From NCBI GenBank assembly GCA_017506865.1, contig JAFCMP010000048.1:124001-188000 (forward strand): a stretch of DNA of 64,000 bases. The letters are read 5' to 3'. The DNA is from Tribonema minus. Lineage: Eukaryota > Sar > Xanthophyceae > Tribonematales > Tribonemataceae. Position 1 is the first letter of the stretch; each line of letters starts with the position of its first letter. A model generated the notes under the pieces. That model was not told where the DNA came from. It worked only from the letters and a program-made list of their open reading frames with translations, and did not search any database. The translations under genes and the position numbers were made by a program. Below, in pieces: positions 10,971 through 21,577 of the stretch.

Positions 10971-12130
10971 GGTCCGCAGCGCACAAAGGCGCGCGGAGCA
11001 GTGCGCCGCATAAGCCCACACGTGCCTACGGATGCGGTACTGTTGGTTGCGATGATGTGGCGGCGGCGGTGCCGCCCAGGCGCAGCTGTCAGGTCACAAT
11101 GCAGTGCGCGTTGGTCTGACGCGCGGGGCGCTTGTGTGCCCGCGCGCTCTCCAGCGCAGTCTCTGTCAAGCCCCTAATGACCTTGTTTGAGATCTACACG
11201 CTGCATGCTGCACACTTGTTTGCTGTGGTCACGCCTGCGTCGCCATTGGTGGTTTGGTGTGTACATATAAGGCAATCTAGCCGCATGCCTGGCTTGCTGG
11301 CTACAGTCATTCACAATGTGCGCAGTGTCGCTGCCGCGTTGCAGACTCCCCGATGCTGCTAAAGATGCGCCATGGCCAGCGCTGTGCATTGAATGTGAGC
11401 GCACTACAGCATTGTGCAGATGGGCACGGAGTCAAGGTGCAGCAGCTGGAATTGGCAGGGCAGCAGTGCTCAGCAGTTTTTGGCTTGTCCATCAGAGCAC
11501 TTGCCGAGAGTGTTGTACATGGCCGTTGTAAATTGAGTGGATGCATGCGGGAACTAGGAAAGCCCCACAGCTGTGATCTTCATATGCTTGCAGCATCACG
11601 TGGTGGCACTCAGCCTACATGTGCGTGTTTGCGTTCCACAGTGAAACGCGCGCCTAGCCTACAGCTCCACTTGTTTGGCTGTTACAATGCAATATTGGCT
11701 CATACAATGCCTGGAACAAGTGCTCACCCCCCCTCCCCCCCCCCTCCGCCCTGACCACTGTGTTGCCATACTTGCACCGGGTGTGATGCAGAATACTGCA
11801 GCTCAGTTGGTCCCGAATGGCCGCTACGCATACGCATGCCAGCTCATGTCTGATGCTTCAAGTTCAAGGTACATGGCCAGCCAAGTTTCAACCACCCTGC
11901 TGTCTGTAAACTCGGTTATCAGGAATGTTTCCGTGCTGACGGTACAGTCAACTGCCCACTACTGGTAGTGTCAACTGCCTACACATGCTTTCCAACATCC
12001 TAAAATGACTCCCGCAGCGCTCCGCCAAGCTGCCCCCACAGCCTTGAACTTCACCGCCATACGTTCGCGACATGCATACAACAACCACACCAGCGCCACG
12101 TAAGCGCACGCGCCACCGCCACCACCAACT
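10971..12130. other. intergenic, no gene seen
   Basis: Several ORFs are open but none resembles a protein family. A C-rich stretch lies at 11727-11752. This is the space between the convergent ends of BBS2 and the minus-strand ORF. Confidence 0.4.
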
Positions 12131-13438
12131 TCAACACCGGCCGGCAATGCTGGCGGCGACGCCTGGCGTCACCGACGTCATCGCGAAGCTCGCCACGCCG
12201 CGGGCGCAGCGCCCGACAAACAGCCGCCGCCGCTGCGCGGGCCTGCTGGGCAAGCGCCGCGCCAGCAGCCGCCACGCCGCCGCGCGTCGCGCGCGCTCGC
12301 TGGCGTCGACGTTCGCCGCCGCCGCCGCGCAGACGCCCGCCGCGCGCCGCTCCACGGGCGGCGCTGCCGCCGCCGCCGCCGCGTGTGCGGTCAGGGGTCG
12401 GAAGGCGGGCGGCGTGAAGTTGAGGTTGACGCTCCCGACGGCGCGTGGCTGGTCTTCGAGCGCGCCTTCGGTGAGGCTGTCGATGGCGGGAAGAGGGGGA
12501 GTGGGGCGGCGCAGGACGTGAGCCACGGCCTTGCCCGCCGGTGTGAAGGGCAGGGCGTGTGGCGCCGTTGCGCTGGATGTCGACGGGGCCACGGTGGGCG
12601 GGGGGCGGCGGGGCGGCGCGAGGGGGGCGGGGTCGAAAGTGGCGCCCCTGAAAAGGCGGTTGAACTCAGCGTCGACGGCAGCCTGCAGTGCGGGGTCCAC
12701 TGCTGCGCTGCCCGCGTCCTCGAACATGGCTGCGTGGCAGACGCACCTGGCCAGCAGCAGCAGGCTTTCGAAGAAGAGGTTGTTGGCGGCTCTGCTGGTG
12801 ATGCCGGCGCCATGCTCCAGGCACGCCGCCCAGCCGCTGCCTATGAGCGGTAGCGTGTCTTCGGGGGCCACTACTGGTGCGCGTGATGAGCCGCTGTCCC
12901 CCTGCGTCTGCTGGCTGGCAGATGATGTGGATGTCGTGGTGCTGTGCTGAGGTGCCAGCGGCTTCGACTTTGAGTTGCCACGTGCTGCTATTGGATGACA
13001 CGCCAGCCGCACGTGAGTCACCAGGCACCTCAGAAACCCGCAACACACGTCAGTGGTGCTGAAAGCCTGTAAATCTCTGCTCAGCAGTAGCTGGCCCGCC
13101 TCCGCCAAAGCCGTCACATGCGCCAGCGCCTCCTGAGGTGATGTTGACGATTTTGCAGAGCCGGCAGATGCATTCGTATGAGAGCTCAGCCGGCTGTGCT
13201 GCTCGTGAACTCTGCTGCGTGTGCTGTGACTGCGAAAGCTGCTGGACATTGATTTCGGTGGGTGAGGCACACTTGTGCTGCCGACGCTGCTCTGAACCAG
13301 TGAAGGCGCTTCCGCTAGCGCGTCTGCCTGCAGATCTACTGCCACCTGGACTTGCATTGCCATACGCCTCACTGCCGAGCGGCGGCAGCTTGAGTGTCTG
13401 GCACAGCACAAGCACAGCACAGCCACAAGCCACAACAC
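12131..13438 (-). CDS. hypothetical 435-aa protein
   Basis: Single open frame of 435 codons ending at 12131. Not recognised. Residues 1-30 are hydrophobic and Cys-rich. A Ser/Thr/Gln-rich stretch follows (about 40-100 and 165-195). The best-looking folded part is near 215-270, a helical segment LFFESLLLLARCVCHA followed by VDAEFNRLFRGATFDP. The last 150 residues are Ala/Pro/Arg-rich low complexity. The exon could be shorter than the ORF: the N-terminal third may include intron, and a start at the Met-rich segment near residue 26 or 65 is possible. It converges on BBS2. That the central part encodes a conserved domain is inference. Confidence 0.45.
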   Translation of the reverse strand: MLWLVAVLCLCCARHSSCRRSAVRRMAMQVQVAVDLQADALAEAPSLVQSSVGSTSVPHPPKSMSSSFRSHSTRSRVHEQHSRLSSHTNASAGSAKSSTSPQEALAHVTALAEAGQLLLSRDLQAFSTTDVCCGFLRCLVTHVRLACHPIAARGNSKSKPLAPQHSTTTSTSSASQQTQGDSGSSRAPVVAPEDTLPLIGSGWAACLEHGAGITSRAANNLFFESLLLLARCVCHAAMFEDAGSAAVDPALQAAVDAEFNRLFRGATFDPAPLAPPRRPPPTVAPSTSSATAPHALPFTPAGKAVAHVLRRPTPPLPAIDSLTEGALEDQPRAVGSVNLNFTPPAFRPLTAHAAAAAAAPPVERRAAGVCAAAAANVDASERARRAAAWRLLARRLPSRPAQRRRLFVGRCARGVASFAMTSVTPGVAASIAGRC

Positions 13439-14254
13439 CAGCCTGAGCTGAGCTTGAGCGAGCTTGAGCTTCCTTTTGGCGATAATGTAACTGCCCCGAG
13501 AACACTCGCCGAGACTGTTCCTGATGATTCAGTTGACAAAACATGTATTTGCAGCAACTCTACGCGTTCACACACCTTTGTGCCTAAGCAGCGTTCAAAG
13601 CAGTGAGCGGTCGGTACAGTGCTTGCACATGAAACATAGAGTCCACGGCAGCAGCCAAGCCGTTATGCTTTGTGCAGCGTTCATCGCAACATTTGGACAA
13701 CTGCACGTGTCACATGCAATAAACAAGCACAGCGGACACATGAAGCAGCAGCAGGTACAACACGAGACAATGCAGCTGCCACTTTCAGAAACACAGCCAT
13801 TCATTTGTGCGTGTATGATACAGAGCCTCGGAGGGGCGAGCCACAAGTGGCCATGGACGGATGCTGCGCGGGTGCCTGCGTGCTGGAGCTGCGTGTGCAC
13901 ACCCTACCGCTTCTACAGAACTGCACTCTATGCGACGGCGTCAACACAAAAGGAGCGCGGCGGTGAGCAGCCACACAGACATGGTGTGTGGCGCGGCGTG
14001 CTCCGTTGGAGGGCCGGAGCGGGGGTTCGCCAAGGCGCGCAAAAGACCCCACTCGCTCGTCTCACCATTATGTGCCGCAGCTGATCGTCTCTCGGGAGCG
14101 AGGGAGGTACGCCTGTCTACTTCTAGTACACACAATACGCAAGCTGCCGTACACTAGCGAAGGCGGGGGAGGGGGGGCAGGGCAGGGGGGAGGGGGGAAA
14201 CGTGGGGGAAGCCACCGCCGCACACCCGCCCCGGCTGCGAGTCGCCGCGCGCCG
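13439..14254. other. intergenic, no gene seen
   Basis: Lies between the 5' end of the 435-aa ORF and the 3' end of the bZIP-PAS gene. A purine-rich G-run region at 14156-14207 follows the bZIP-PAS stop on the minus strand. Nothing else stands out. Confidence 0.4.
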
Positions 14255-15463
14255 TCATCGCCCGGTGGTGACGGCGAGCACGCCCTTCTCGCTGTTGCGC
14301 AGCGTGGAGTGCAGGTGCCGCTGCGCGCCGGTGGCGGGGTGCCGGAAGCGGTACGTGACCTCCGCCAGCTGGCCGAGCGTCGCCACCTTGTCGAAGGCGG
14401 CGCGCACGGCGGCGCGGTCGTCGGCGTGGACGAGGGCCATGAAGCCTCCGCCGACGATGGCGTCCGCGGCGTCGAGGGCGAGCAGCCGCAGCAGGCCCGG
14501 CGACGCGTACGTGAGCGGGTAGGAGCCGTCGGGCGCGGCGTCGTGCACGTGCATGTCGAGGGTCTCCTCCACGAGGCGGCGGTACGCGCGCAGCTCGGCG
14601 ATCTCGCTGCGCAGCGTCTCCTCCTCCTGCTTCTTCTTGGAGCGCCAGTTGCGCGAGTACTCCTTGTTGCGCTCCTTGTACCACGTCTGCCGCCAGTAGG
14701 GCTTGCGCTTGCGCTTGCCGCCGCAGGCGGAGTCCGGGTCGTCCTCCTCGTCCTCGCCGCTGAGGCTGCTGCCGTTGCGAGGGCTGCTGCCGCTGAGGCT
14801 GATGTCGCTGGGCGCGTCGATGGCGATGCGCTTGCGCGTGATGGCCCTCTTCTCGTCGCAGCCGTCGGAGTCGTCGCAGCTGGTGGTAGGCTCGTGCACG
14901 TAGTAGTGCTCGGAGGCGGCGGAGGCAGCAGACGAGAAGGAGTTTGCGAAGAGGGCGCGCGGTGCCTCCTCCTTCAGCTTGAGGCTGTTGCTGTTGTCGC
15001 CGGCGTCGCTGATGGTGATAGGGGCTGCAGCAGTGGGCTCGGGCACGATCTGCCGCTGTCGTTCAGGCTTGCGGCTCCAGCTGGCGGGAGGAGGGCTCGG
15101 GGTTGGGATGGTGGACTGCATGGGCAGTTGGCAGCTGGACATTGGCTGCTGCAGGAAAGCCGCTGCCGCCACCGCGGACGGCGGCAGCTGCGGCTGAGTG
15201 GGGAAGGGATAGAAGGAGGCAATGCTGGAAGGGAAAAACGGCGCGGACATTTGCATTTGCTGCTGTTGCTGGAGGATGCGGTGCTGCTGCTGAAGCATGT
15301 TCTGCCAAGCAAGCTGCAGCTCGCAGTCGCTGATGGCTGATAGGGTCTGGTCGAAGGCGTCCAGGCCGGCATCTGGCGTGCCCTGCAGGCCGCACTGCTG
15401 GCCGGCAGCGGCGCCGTAGGCGGCAGCGTCGTTGAAGGGCATGCCTTCCCAGGTAGTTGCCAT
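14255..15463 (-). CDS. bZIP-PAS transcription factor
   Basis: Intronless 402-codon frame. Residues about 60-80 are Gln-rich. A basic region near 250-285 reads KPYWRQTWYKER then NKEYSRNWRSKKK, which keeps the bZIP N-x7-R spacing. A leucine-zipper-like helix with ETLRSEIAELRAYRRLVEE follows. Residues about 305-400 form a PAS fold: GLLRLLALDAADAIVG, FMALVHADDRAAV, EVTYRFRHPATGAQRHL. The layout, bZIP followed by a sensor of the PAS family, recalls aureochromes. I see no Cys in a GXNCRFLQ motif, so it is not a LOV photoreceptor. It should bind DNA as a dimer; the PAS ligand is unknown. It is divergent from the GCIP-like gene. A TGCGTCAC site in the shared promoter would suit autoregulation (inference). 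Confidence 0.8.
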   Translation of the reverse strand: MATTWEGMPFNDAAAYGAAAGQQCGLQGTPDAGLDAFDQTLSAISDCELQLAWQNMLQQQHRILQQQQQMQMSAPFFPSSIASFYPFPTQPQLPPSAVAAAAFLQQPMSSCQLPMQSTIPTPSPPPASWSRKPERQRQIVPEPTAAAPITISDAGDNSNSLKLKEEAPRALFANSFSSAASAASEHYYVHEPTTSCDDSDGCDEKRAITRKRIAIDAPSDISLSGSSPRNGSSLSGEDEEDDPDSACGGKRKRKPYWRQTWYKERNKEYSRNWRSKKKQEEETLRSEIAELRAYRRLVEETLDMHVHDAAPDGSYPLTYASPGLLRLLALDAADAIVGGGFMALVHADDRAAVRAAFDKVATLGQLAEVTYRFRHPATGAQRHLHSTLRNSEKGVLAVTTGR

Positions 15464-15917
15464 GATGGTGTATCTCTCAGGCCGTGTAGAGGCTGTGCTG
15501 AGCGGGGCGGGACCGAACTTGATGCGTCACGGGGCGGGACACCACCTTGCAAGGTCGATGTTGAGCTGTAAGTACGCTTGCGTCTGTCTCGCTGTGTGTG
15601 CGTGTATTGTGAGGGACGACAACGCGATGGATCAAGCAAATTGAGGCTGAAAGGCCATTGAGAAGGATAAATCTGGCCCTTTCGAGCCAGTTGCTCCTCA
15701 GTGTGGCAGTGCTCAGGCATCGTTCCCACTGAGTAAGTAGACCCCCCCGTGTAAAAATGGCTCAAGCCCTGATTGGCTCGGCTCCAGGACCTAGCTGCGA
15801 GCGTAGCGCCCAAGGGGTACTACTTCAAGCCCTTGGCAAAGTTCAAGAGTTCGCCGAACAGGTGCAGGCTAGCGCATCCTCTGCCCTTGCTGGAGTACAT
15901 CAGCTACTGCTGTTTTC
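15464..15917. promoter_or_regulatory. divergent promoter, bZIP-PAS / GCIP-like genes
   Basis: 454 bp between the two ATGs. Contains two GGGGCGGGAC boxes (about 15504 and 15531), a CRE/AP-1-like TGCGTCAC at 15523-15530 between them, and an inverted CCAAT box (GATTGGCTCGG) at about 15770. The whole segment is repeated almost unchanged at 19499-19952. Confidence 0.65.
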
Positions 15918-17066
15918 ATGAGTGCGCTCGCCGAGGGGTCGACTCAGCAGCAGCTGCAGTGGCTGGCAGCCAAGGCGGACGCACAACTGCAGGCCACAGC
16001 AGCCATCAAGCCTCATGTCCCGCCACAGTGGCAGCTCATGTCGTGGGCCACTCCCAGTGACAGCCTCAAAGTGGCACTGTCCGTAATGCTCACAGCTGCC
16101 AACTCCATCAGCGGGTCCTCCACTAGATTCACCCTGCTCTTCAAGACAGCACCGCCGCCAGAGATTACAGCAGGCATGGTCAACGAGATGGGCAGCCTAA
16201 GTGACCACCTAGCTTCGTCGCTGGCTGTAGCGCTAGCACCAGAGCAGGGCGTCTCTCCCAGCCTAGCAGTGGCTATCATCGGAGCTGTGAGAGCGGTGCA
16301 GGTGGCGCTGCTTGAGCTAGTGAAGTCGGTTGCAGCAGGGCCCTCCACAGAACCAGAGTGGAATCATCTGACAGGCGCTCTGTGGGAAGCCTGCAAGGGG
16401 GTGGCGGAGGTGCCCACCACCAACAAGCTGGCGGTCCGCATGCAGCTGATGTGCGTGAGCATGTCCATCAAAGACACCATCGATGAGTTCAAGGCTGCCC
16501 TCGAGGCCGCCGAGGCAGCAGACGGCGGCCTGAGTGGCGAAGTGTCAGCGCTCAGCATCAGCGGCTCAGCAGACAACCAGTCACACGAACCTGGCAAAAC
16601 AGCTGATTCTGCGCGCGACGAAGCCGTCGACAGCTTCGACGACCTTGTCGACTATATGGACGGCGAGGGCGCGGACGAGGACGCGATGTCACCCGCAGAG
16701 GCAGAGGCGGCGGCGGCAGTGGTGGAGCTGCTGCGCACATCGCGCGCGTGCATCAAAACGGCGAATGACGCCATGGCGGCGGCTACGGGCTCAGGCGCCG
16801 CCAGAGGAGTGATGGCGTGGGCGGGACCGCTGTGCGAGGAGGTGCAGTCGCTCGCAGAGCAGGTCGGAGACGTCGGCATGGCGCTGTATCCGCCGATGGA
16901 GGGGGCAGCAGTAGTGGCGGCGGCCGACGGCTTCGGCGCGCGAGTGACGGCGTGCTTGGACAAAGTGGACGCCGCTCAGGAAAGGGACGCAGCCGCTGTG
17001 GAACACTTGCGCGGCGTATTGACGGAGCGGTTGGATGCGGTGAGAACAGCAGCACAAGGCTTATGA
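15918..17066 (+). CDS. GCIP / cyclin-D1-binding protein 1-like
   Basis: Intronless 382-codon frame. Mostly helical with little low complexity, apart from an acidic patch VDYMDGEGADEDAMS near 245-260, which also lies in the middle of GCIP proteins. The C-terminal part, ELLRTSRACIKTAN and later VGDVGMALYPPMEG, fits the family signature (a Leu/Val-rich helix, then DDL-x-LSLYPPM). GCIP proteins bind D-type cyclins or act as HLH-like transcription inhibitors; the exact role in algae is unknown. The family call rests on those motifs only. The 5' 145 bp are duplicated at 19953. Confidence 0.65.
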   Translation: MSALAEGSTQQQLQWLAAKADAQLQATAAIKPHVPPQWQLMSWATPSDSLKVALSVMLTAANSISGSSTRFTLLFKTAPPPEITAGMVNEMGSLSDHLASSLAVALAPEQGVSPSLAVAIIGAVRAVQVALLELVKSVAAGPSTEPEWNHLTGALWEACKGVAEVPTTNKLAVRMQLMCVSMSIKDTIDEFKAALEAAEAADGGLSGEVSALSISGSADNQSHEPGKTADSARDEAVDSFDDLVDYMDGEGADEDAMSPAEAEAAAAVVELLRTSRACIKTANDAMAAATGSGAARGVMAWAGPLCEEVQSLAEQVGDVGMALYPPMEGAAVVAAADGFGARVTACLDKVDAAQERDAAAVEHLRGVLTERLDAVRTAAQGL

Positions 17067-19090
17067 CAGCCAGAGACGTGTACATAATGTTATTTCTGAC
17101 TCTGATACATGATACCTGTCCTGCAGTTGCACCGGTGGCATTGCTAATGTGAGTTTGGCTATCCCCTGAGAGCTGTGTATGCGGGCGTTTTCTAGCATAT
17201 CATCGATAGTTGTGGTGGGCCAAGGCACAACGTCGTTTTGCCATATTCATCTGCAAGCCAAAGCCGCTTGAATGGCAATACTGTCTCTGCATGTTTATGC
17301 GTGGCAAATACATGTTTCAAGGGGGTGAACATGCATCAGGATATCGTTTCATGCCTGCGTGGTGCAACTCTTTGGAGCCACGGAGGCCACCAGTCGTGAA
17401 TGGCCTTAGCACTTTGCTGATGTCATATGTGGACATGACGACAGCTCATGGGCCTCTGCAAACTGAATCGTGCACTGAATGAAATGCTGGAATCGAACTC
17501 GTTGCTCGCGTGCCCTTGTCGTCAGATACATCAATGACTGCTGCAGTGGTGTTGGCTCGCCGTATACAACATTGTTGCCAGTTGTGGTTGTGAGCTCTGC
17601 GCTTGACGTTCACATTGAGCTGTCACTGAACAGAGTGATGGACAGGTGGTGATGTTGTCCCCTGGCACCCCCTCCCTACACACACCCCATACGCCTGCGT
17701 CTGTCTTGCTGTGCGCTGCGTATATTGTGAGGGCCTGCACTCAGTCGTCAAGGCCGCACGTACGTCAACAAGGACAACACAGTTGACAGCGCCAAATCAG
17801 GTGGCAAGGAAAGTTTTTATGCAATTGGGCGCTGGGTCACTTCCTCGAGGCCCTCCACTTCCTCCCAATGGTCCATGTCACGCAGCCCGTGTCGAGTGTT
17901 GTGTCCCAGTCTGGGTCGAGCTTGGAGCCGCACCGAGTGCCGTTGTTCGTTTTTGTATTGCACTTTGGCCGCAGAAGCCAACCAGGGCCACCAGGCTGAG
18001 CCCAGCGAACCGCTGCCGGTCGCTTGGCACCAAAAGCGGCTTGCGGGTGGTGGTCACCAGCGGCAGGGCAAGTGAAGAACATGTGGATCTCCTCCTCTCC
18101 GTCTCTTAGGTTCAAGTGCCTGATTCGAGTAGAGGCGGCCTTGAGGTGACTGTGCCCCCGGGAATCGCACTTACAGTCGCTGTCCGCGGACGGGCACTCA
18201 CAGCCTACAGCTCTGCAGCGGTTGGCTGCAGCAACAGTTGCAGCAGCATATGCAGGACAGGGGCACATCCCATTGGCCAGTATGGAACTTCAAGATGAAG
18301 TCATGTAAGTACGATGTGAAAAGGCACTTCAACCCAACCCCCCCCCCCCCCCCCCCCCACTTCAACCCCCCCCCCCCCCCCACCCCAAGGCACAGTTGCT
18401 TCGAGTACATGTGAACTGACAACCGCTAAGTGCAACTTCACCTATGGCTCACCATACCACACAGTAAACATTCACACAGTCTCCCATGCACAGCTACCTG
18501 ACCCCAGTGACCGAGTGTGCCGTATGTATGGTATCATGCTACTGACAGTGACAGATAGATCCGCTGGCGACGTGGCGCACCAGACTTGAAACTTGATAAA
18601 GCTCGGCCACTGCGCACTTGATGTAGTCATTGAGGGCTGCTGTCAACATCTACTAATTAATAAGGACAACACACACCTGCAGCGCGGGGGTCGTCCTTGA
18701 CCACATTTGGTTCGGAGAACCTGCCCTCCACTCACGCCTCATGTGCGTTATTGCCTGCATCAGAGGGCAGTGGCATCAGCATGGGCGTAGGCGCAGCGTG
18801 TCACCTCTCAGCAAGCATGTGCCCTGAAGTTATGTAGGTGCGCGAGCATGCGGCTTCATTAGCGCTGACGGTGAGCGCGACATGGAAGGTCTTAGGCCGC
18901 ACCCCCACCTGCAGCCCTGGCTAAGATGTGAGGCACTGCAATCCTCAAGGCACAACTTCAAGTGCATCATGAAACGCCGACTTCAACTGCCATGGCAACG
19001 CGTGCACGTGGTCTCCGTGGCACACAGCGCTGCGTCGCACTTCAAGAGGTGACGCCACCAGCAGTGGACGCTCCACGACATGCTTTCGTC
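17067..19090. other. 2-kb intergenic stretch
   Basis: No convincing gene. 17692-17780 resembles part of the divergent promoter (TGCGTCTGTCTYGCTGTG and TATTGTGAGGG, compare 15587). A minus-strand stretch near 18050-18150 reads GEEEIHMFFTCPA, faintly like the zinc knuckle of a LINE ORF. It is too weak to call. Two poly-C runs lie at 18338-18358 and 18366-18381. Confidence 0.4.
18338..18381. repeat. double poly-C tract
   Basis: Runs of about 21 and 16 C separated by ACTTCAA. Not adjacent to an exon I can see, unlike the other poly-C runs. Confidence 0.8.
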
Positions 19091-19498
19091 GCTGTCGTTC
19101 AGGCTTGCGGCTCCAGCTGGCGGGAGGAGAGCTCGGGGTTGAGATGGTGGACTGCATGGGCAGTTGGCAGCTGCCCTTGGCTGCTGCAGGAAAGCCGCTG
19201 CCGCCACCGCGGACGGCGGCAGCTGCGGCTGAGTGGGGAAGGGATAGAAGGAGGCAATGCTGGAAGGGAAAAGCGGCGCGGACATTTGCATTTGCTGCTG
19301 TTGCTGTAGGATGCGGTGCTGCTGCTGAAGCATGTTCTGCCAAGCAAGCTGCAGCTCGCAGTCGCTGATGGCTGATAGGGTTTGGTCGAAGGCGTCCAGG
19401 CCGGCATCTGGCGTGCCCTGCAGGCCGCACTGCTGGCCGGCAGCGGCGCCAAAGGCGGCAGCGTCGTTGAAGGGCATGCCTTCCCAGGTAGTTGCCAT
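19091..19498 (-). pseudogene. 5' fragment of the bZIP-PAS gene (duplicate)
   Basis: Copies the first 135 or so codons of the gene at 15463, in the same orientation and about 98 percent identical. A one-base deletion with a neighbouring change near 19172 shifts the frame, and the DNA-binding and PAS parts are absent. The frame then runs on into unrelated sequence to 18983. If transcribed it would make a truncated Gln-rich protein without function as a transcription factor. Confidence 0.85.
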
Positions 19499-19952
19499 GA
19501 TGGTGTATCTCTCAGGCCGTGTAGAGGCTGTGCTGAGCGGGGCGGGACCGAACTTGATGCGTCACGGGGCGGGACACCACCTTGCAAGGTCGATGTTGAG
19601 CTGTAAGTACGCTTGCGTCTGTCTCGCTGTGTGTGCGTGTATTGTGAGGGACGACAACGCGATGGATCAAGCAAATTGAGGCTGAAAGGCCATTGAGAAG
19701 GATAAATCTGGCCCTTTCAGGCCAGTTGCTCCTCAGTGCGGCAGTGCTCAGGCATCGTTCCCACTGAGTATGTAGACCCCCCCGTGTAAAAATGGCTCAA
19801 GCCCTGATTGGCTCGGCTCCCGGACCTAGCTGCGAGCGTAGCGCTCAAGGGGTACTACTTCAAGCCCTTGGCAAAGTTCAAGTGTTCGCCGAACAGGTGC
19901 AGGCTAGCGCATCCTCTGCCCTTGCTGGAGTACATCAGCTACTGCTGATTTC
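19499..19952. promoter_or_regulatory. duplicated divergent promoter
   Basis: Keeps both GC boxes, TGCGTCAC and the inverted CCAAT box of 15464-15917. It could still fire and give short transcripts or decoy binding of the bZIP factor (inference). Confidence 0.5.
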
Positions 19953-20138
19953 ATGAGTGCGCTCGCCGAGGGGTCGACTCAGCAGCAGCTGCAGTGGCTG
20001 GCAGCCAAGGCGGACGCACAACTGCAAGCCACAGCAGCCATCAAGCCTCATGCCCCGCCACAGTGGCAGCTCATGTCGTGGGCCACTCCCAGTGACAGCC
20101 TGCATAGCACCTGTGTGATGAAGCACGTGACGAGGTGA
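19953..20138 (+). pseudogene. 5' fragment of the GCIP-like gene (duplicate)
   Basis: The first 50 codons match 15918 onward (MSALAEGSTQQQLQWLAAK) with a few substitutions. Homology ends at 20102 and an unrelated tail stops at 20138. Only 61 codons remain of 382. Confidence 0.85.
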
Positions 20139-20860
20139 ACAGAGTTTTTGTCCAAAGCGCTCAACGTGTTTCATCAGAGAAGCATTCAAACAATTATTAT
20201 GCCATCCCTCTGCGCAAGCGCAAGGCCTGCCGCACATTTGGTGCAACTCATTGAAACCACTTGAACAAGACGCATTTGGGACACGTGTGCATGACAAGTG
20301 GTGTGCAACGGACCCATGCAAAGCTCTGCAAACTGACTTCATGCTTCAAACGAACTGCTGCAGCATGGTGTATTGCTCGACCTTTTGAAAGACACTTGCC
20401 ATGGGTCTTTGCCGCCGAGGCTATTGTGGAGGGTGGGAGGGTGAGTGAGTGGTTGAGCACTGTGCGCTATCGTTCCAGGCGACACATTTGTTCCGCCATC
20501 ATCATGAGTGCTTTTCGCGCCTAGCCGCGCTCGAGAACTACTGAACGCCCATGCGCACTGTCCGGCTCTTCACGTACTCTACATAGGACCTGTGAGTGTG
20601 TGACGAGGCTTGCCGAGGCAGTGCTCAACGGAACGAAAAAAAGTCAGCAGATAAACCCCTCATCTTTTCTGCGAAGTTTCTCTCTATGGAAGGTCACACC
20701 AGTGCTCAGCGAGCGGGCGGCGGAACGGGGGCGGCGAAGAACAACAAAACGAAATTGCTTAGTTTCTGCCGGATTTTCTCTCTAAGAAAAGCGCTAAGCT
20801 CGATCAGACACAGCCCACTACACACAGCCACCACATCGCATCCCACCTCGTCAATTGAAC

Positions 20861-21577
20861 ATGGGTCTCCTTGATATGGCACTGGGGAACTGCTCCGCCA
20901 TCAGTGCTGACCAGGCACAACGCGAGTACGCCATGCTTCTGGCACCAGGCGAGCGGATAGAACAGGTAAGCACATTGCCTGCTGCGCTTGTGTGAAGTGG
21001 AGCTGTTCGCTGCAGCGTTCATGTTTTCAGCATGGTTGGCAACGGAACCGATCGGCGCCATGACTGTCTGGGCCGAAGGCTGTCTAGACGTTCCAGCTTT
21101 CGTGCATGTTTGGGTTGACACAGCGCTTTACTGTGTAGGTAAGACCCACTGTAGTACGACCCGCGGAGAGTTCATACAGAGCAAGCAGAGCGATTTAGAG
21201 TTCATACAGAGCAAGCAGAGCGATTTAGTGAGGGTACACCGACGCCTGGCTGTTCCGCTAAATGCTAATCAAATGCTTCATCGATTTTGCTCTGCGTCAT
21301 GCAGGCCTTCCAGGACGTTCGGGATCGCTACCTGCTCACCACCACGCGGTTCATATTCGTAGACAAGAAGGGCTTGACAGGGAAGAAGACGGAGTTTGTC
21401 AGCATCCCCTACCGGTCCATCAGGATGTTCAGCGTCGAGACCGCAGGCACAGTCGACACAGATGCAGAGCTCATGATCTGGGTTACGGGCTCAGAGCTAC
21501 CCAGGAAGCTGAACTTTGCGAGGGGCCAGAACGTGTTTGCTCTGCAGGCGCAGCTTGCAGCGCACCTTATGCGGTAA
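20861..21577 (+). CDS. bacterial-type PH domain (bPH_1) protein
   Basis: Two exons, 20861-20965 and 21305-21577, joined in phase 0, giving 124 aa. The protein is collinear with the bacterial bPH_1 family (PF08000): MGLLDMALGN at the start, GERIEQAFQDVRDRYLLTTTR, FVDKKGLTGKKTEF, SIPYRSIRMFSVETAG, and DAELMIWVTG before a C-terminal helix. The length equals that of the bacterial family. PH folds of this type are small cytosolic modules of unclear ligand. Such a protein in a nuclear genome, split by an intron, suggests transfer from bacteria and later intron gain. An inner duplication lies in its intron. The A-rich 5' flank (20633-20830) has two TTTCTCTCTA-type pyrimidine stretches. Confidence 0.9.
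21168..21227 (+). repeat. 30-bp perfect tandem repeat in the bPH_1 intron
   Basis: Two identical units of GAGTTCATACAGAGCAAGCA... (30 bp each), about 80 bp before exon 2. Confidence 0.95.

Larger units (their letters stand above)
19091..20102. repeat. segmental duplicate of 15055-16063
   Basis: A 1.0-kb direct repeat at a distance of about 4036 bp. It holds both gene starts and the complete divergent promoter. Roughly 20 differences are scattered through it by eye. Left edge is at GCTGTCGTTCAGG, right edge at CAGTGACAGCCT. I see no target-site duplication or transposon end at either edge. Confidence 0.9.

Noticed and set aside
14154-14684. Minus-strand Arg-rich ORF overlapping the bZIP-PAS gene
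   Set aside because: Out-of-frame shadow of a GC-rich coding region.
17485-17520. GGAATCGAACTC as the B box of a minus-strand tRNA
   Set aside because: No matching acceptor stem or A box at the required distance.
17837-18268. Minus-strand frame with GEEEIHMFFTCPA as a LINE or zinc-knuckle gene
   Set aside because: Only one short motif resembles a knuckle; no RT motifs nearby.
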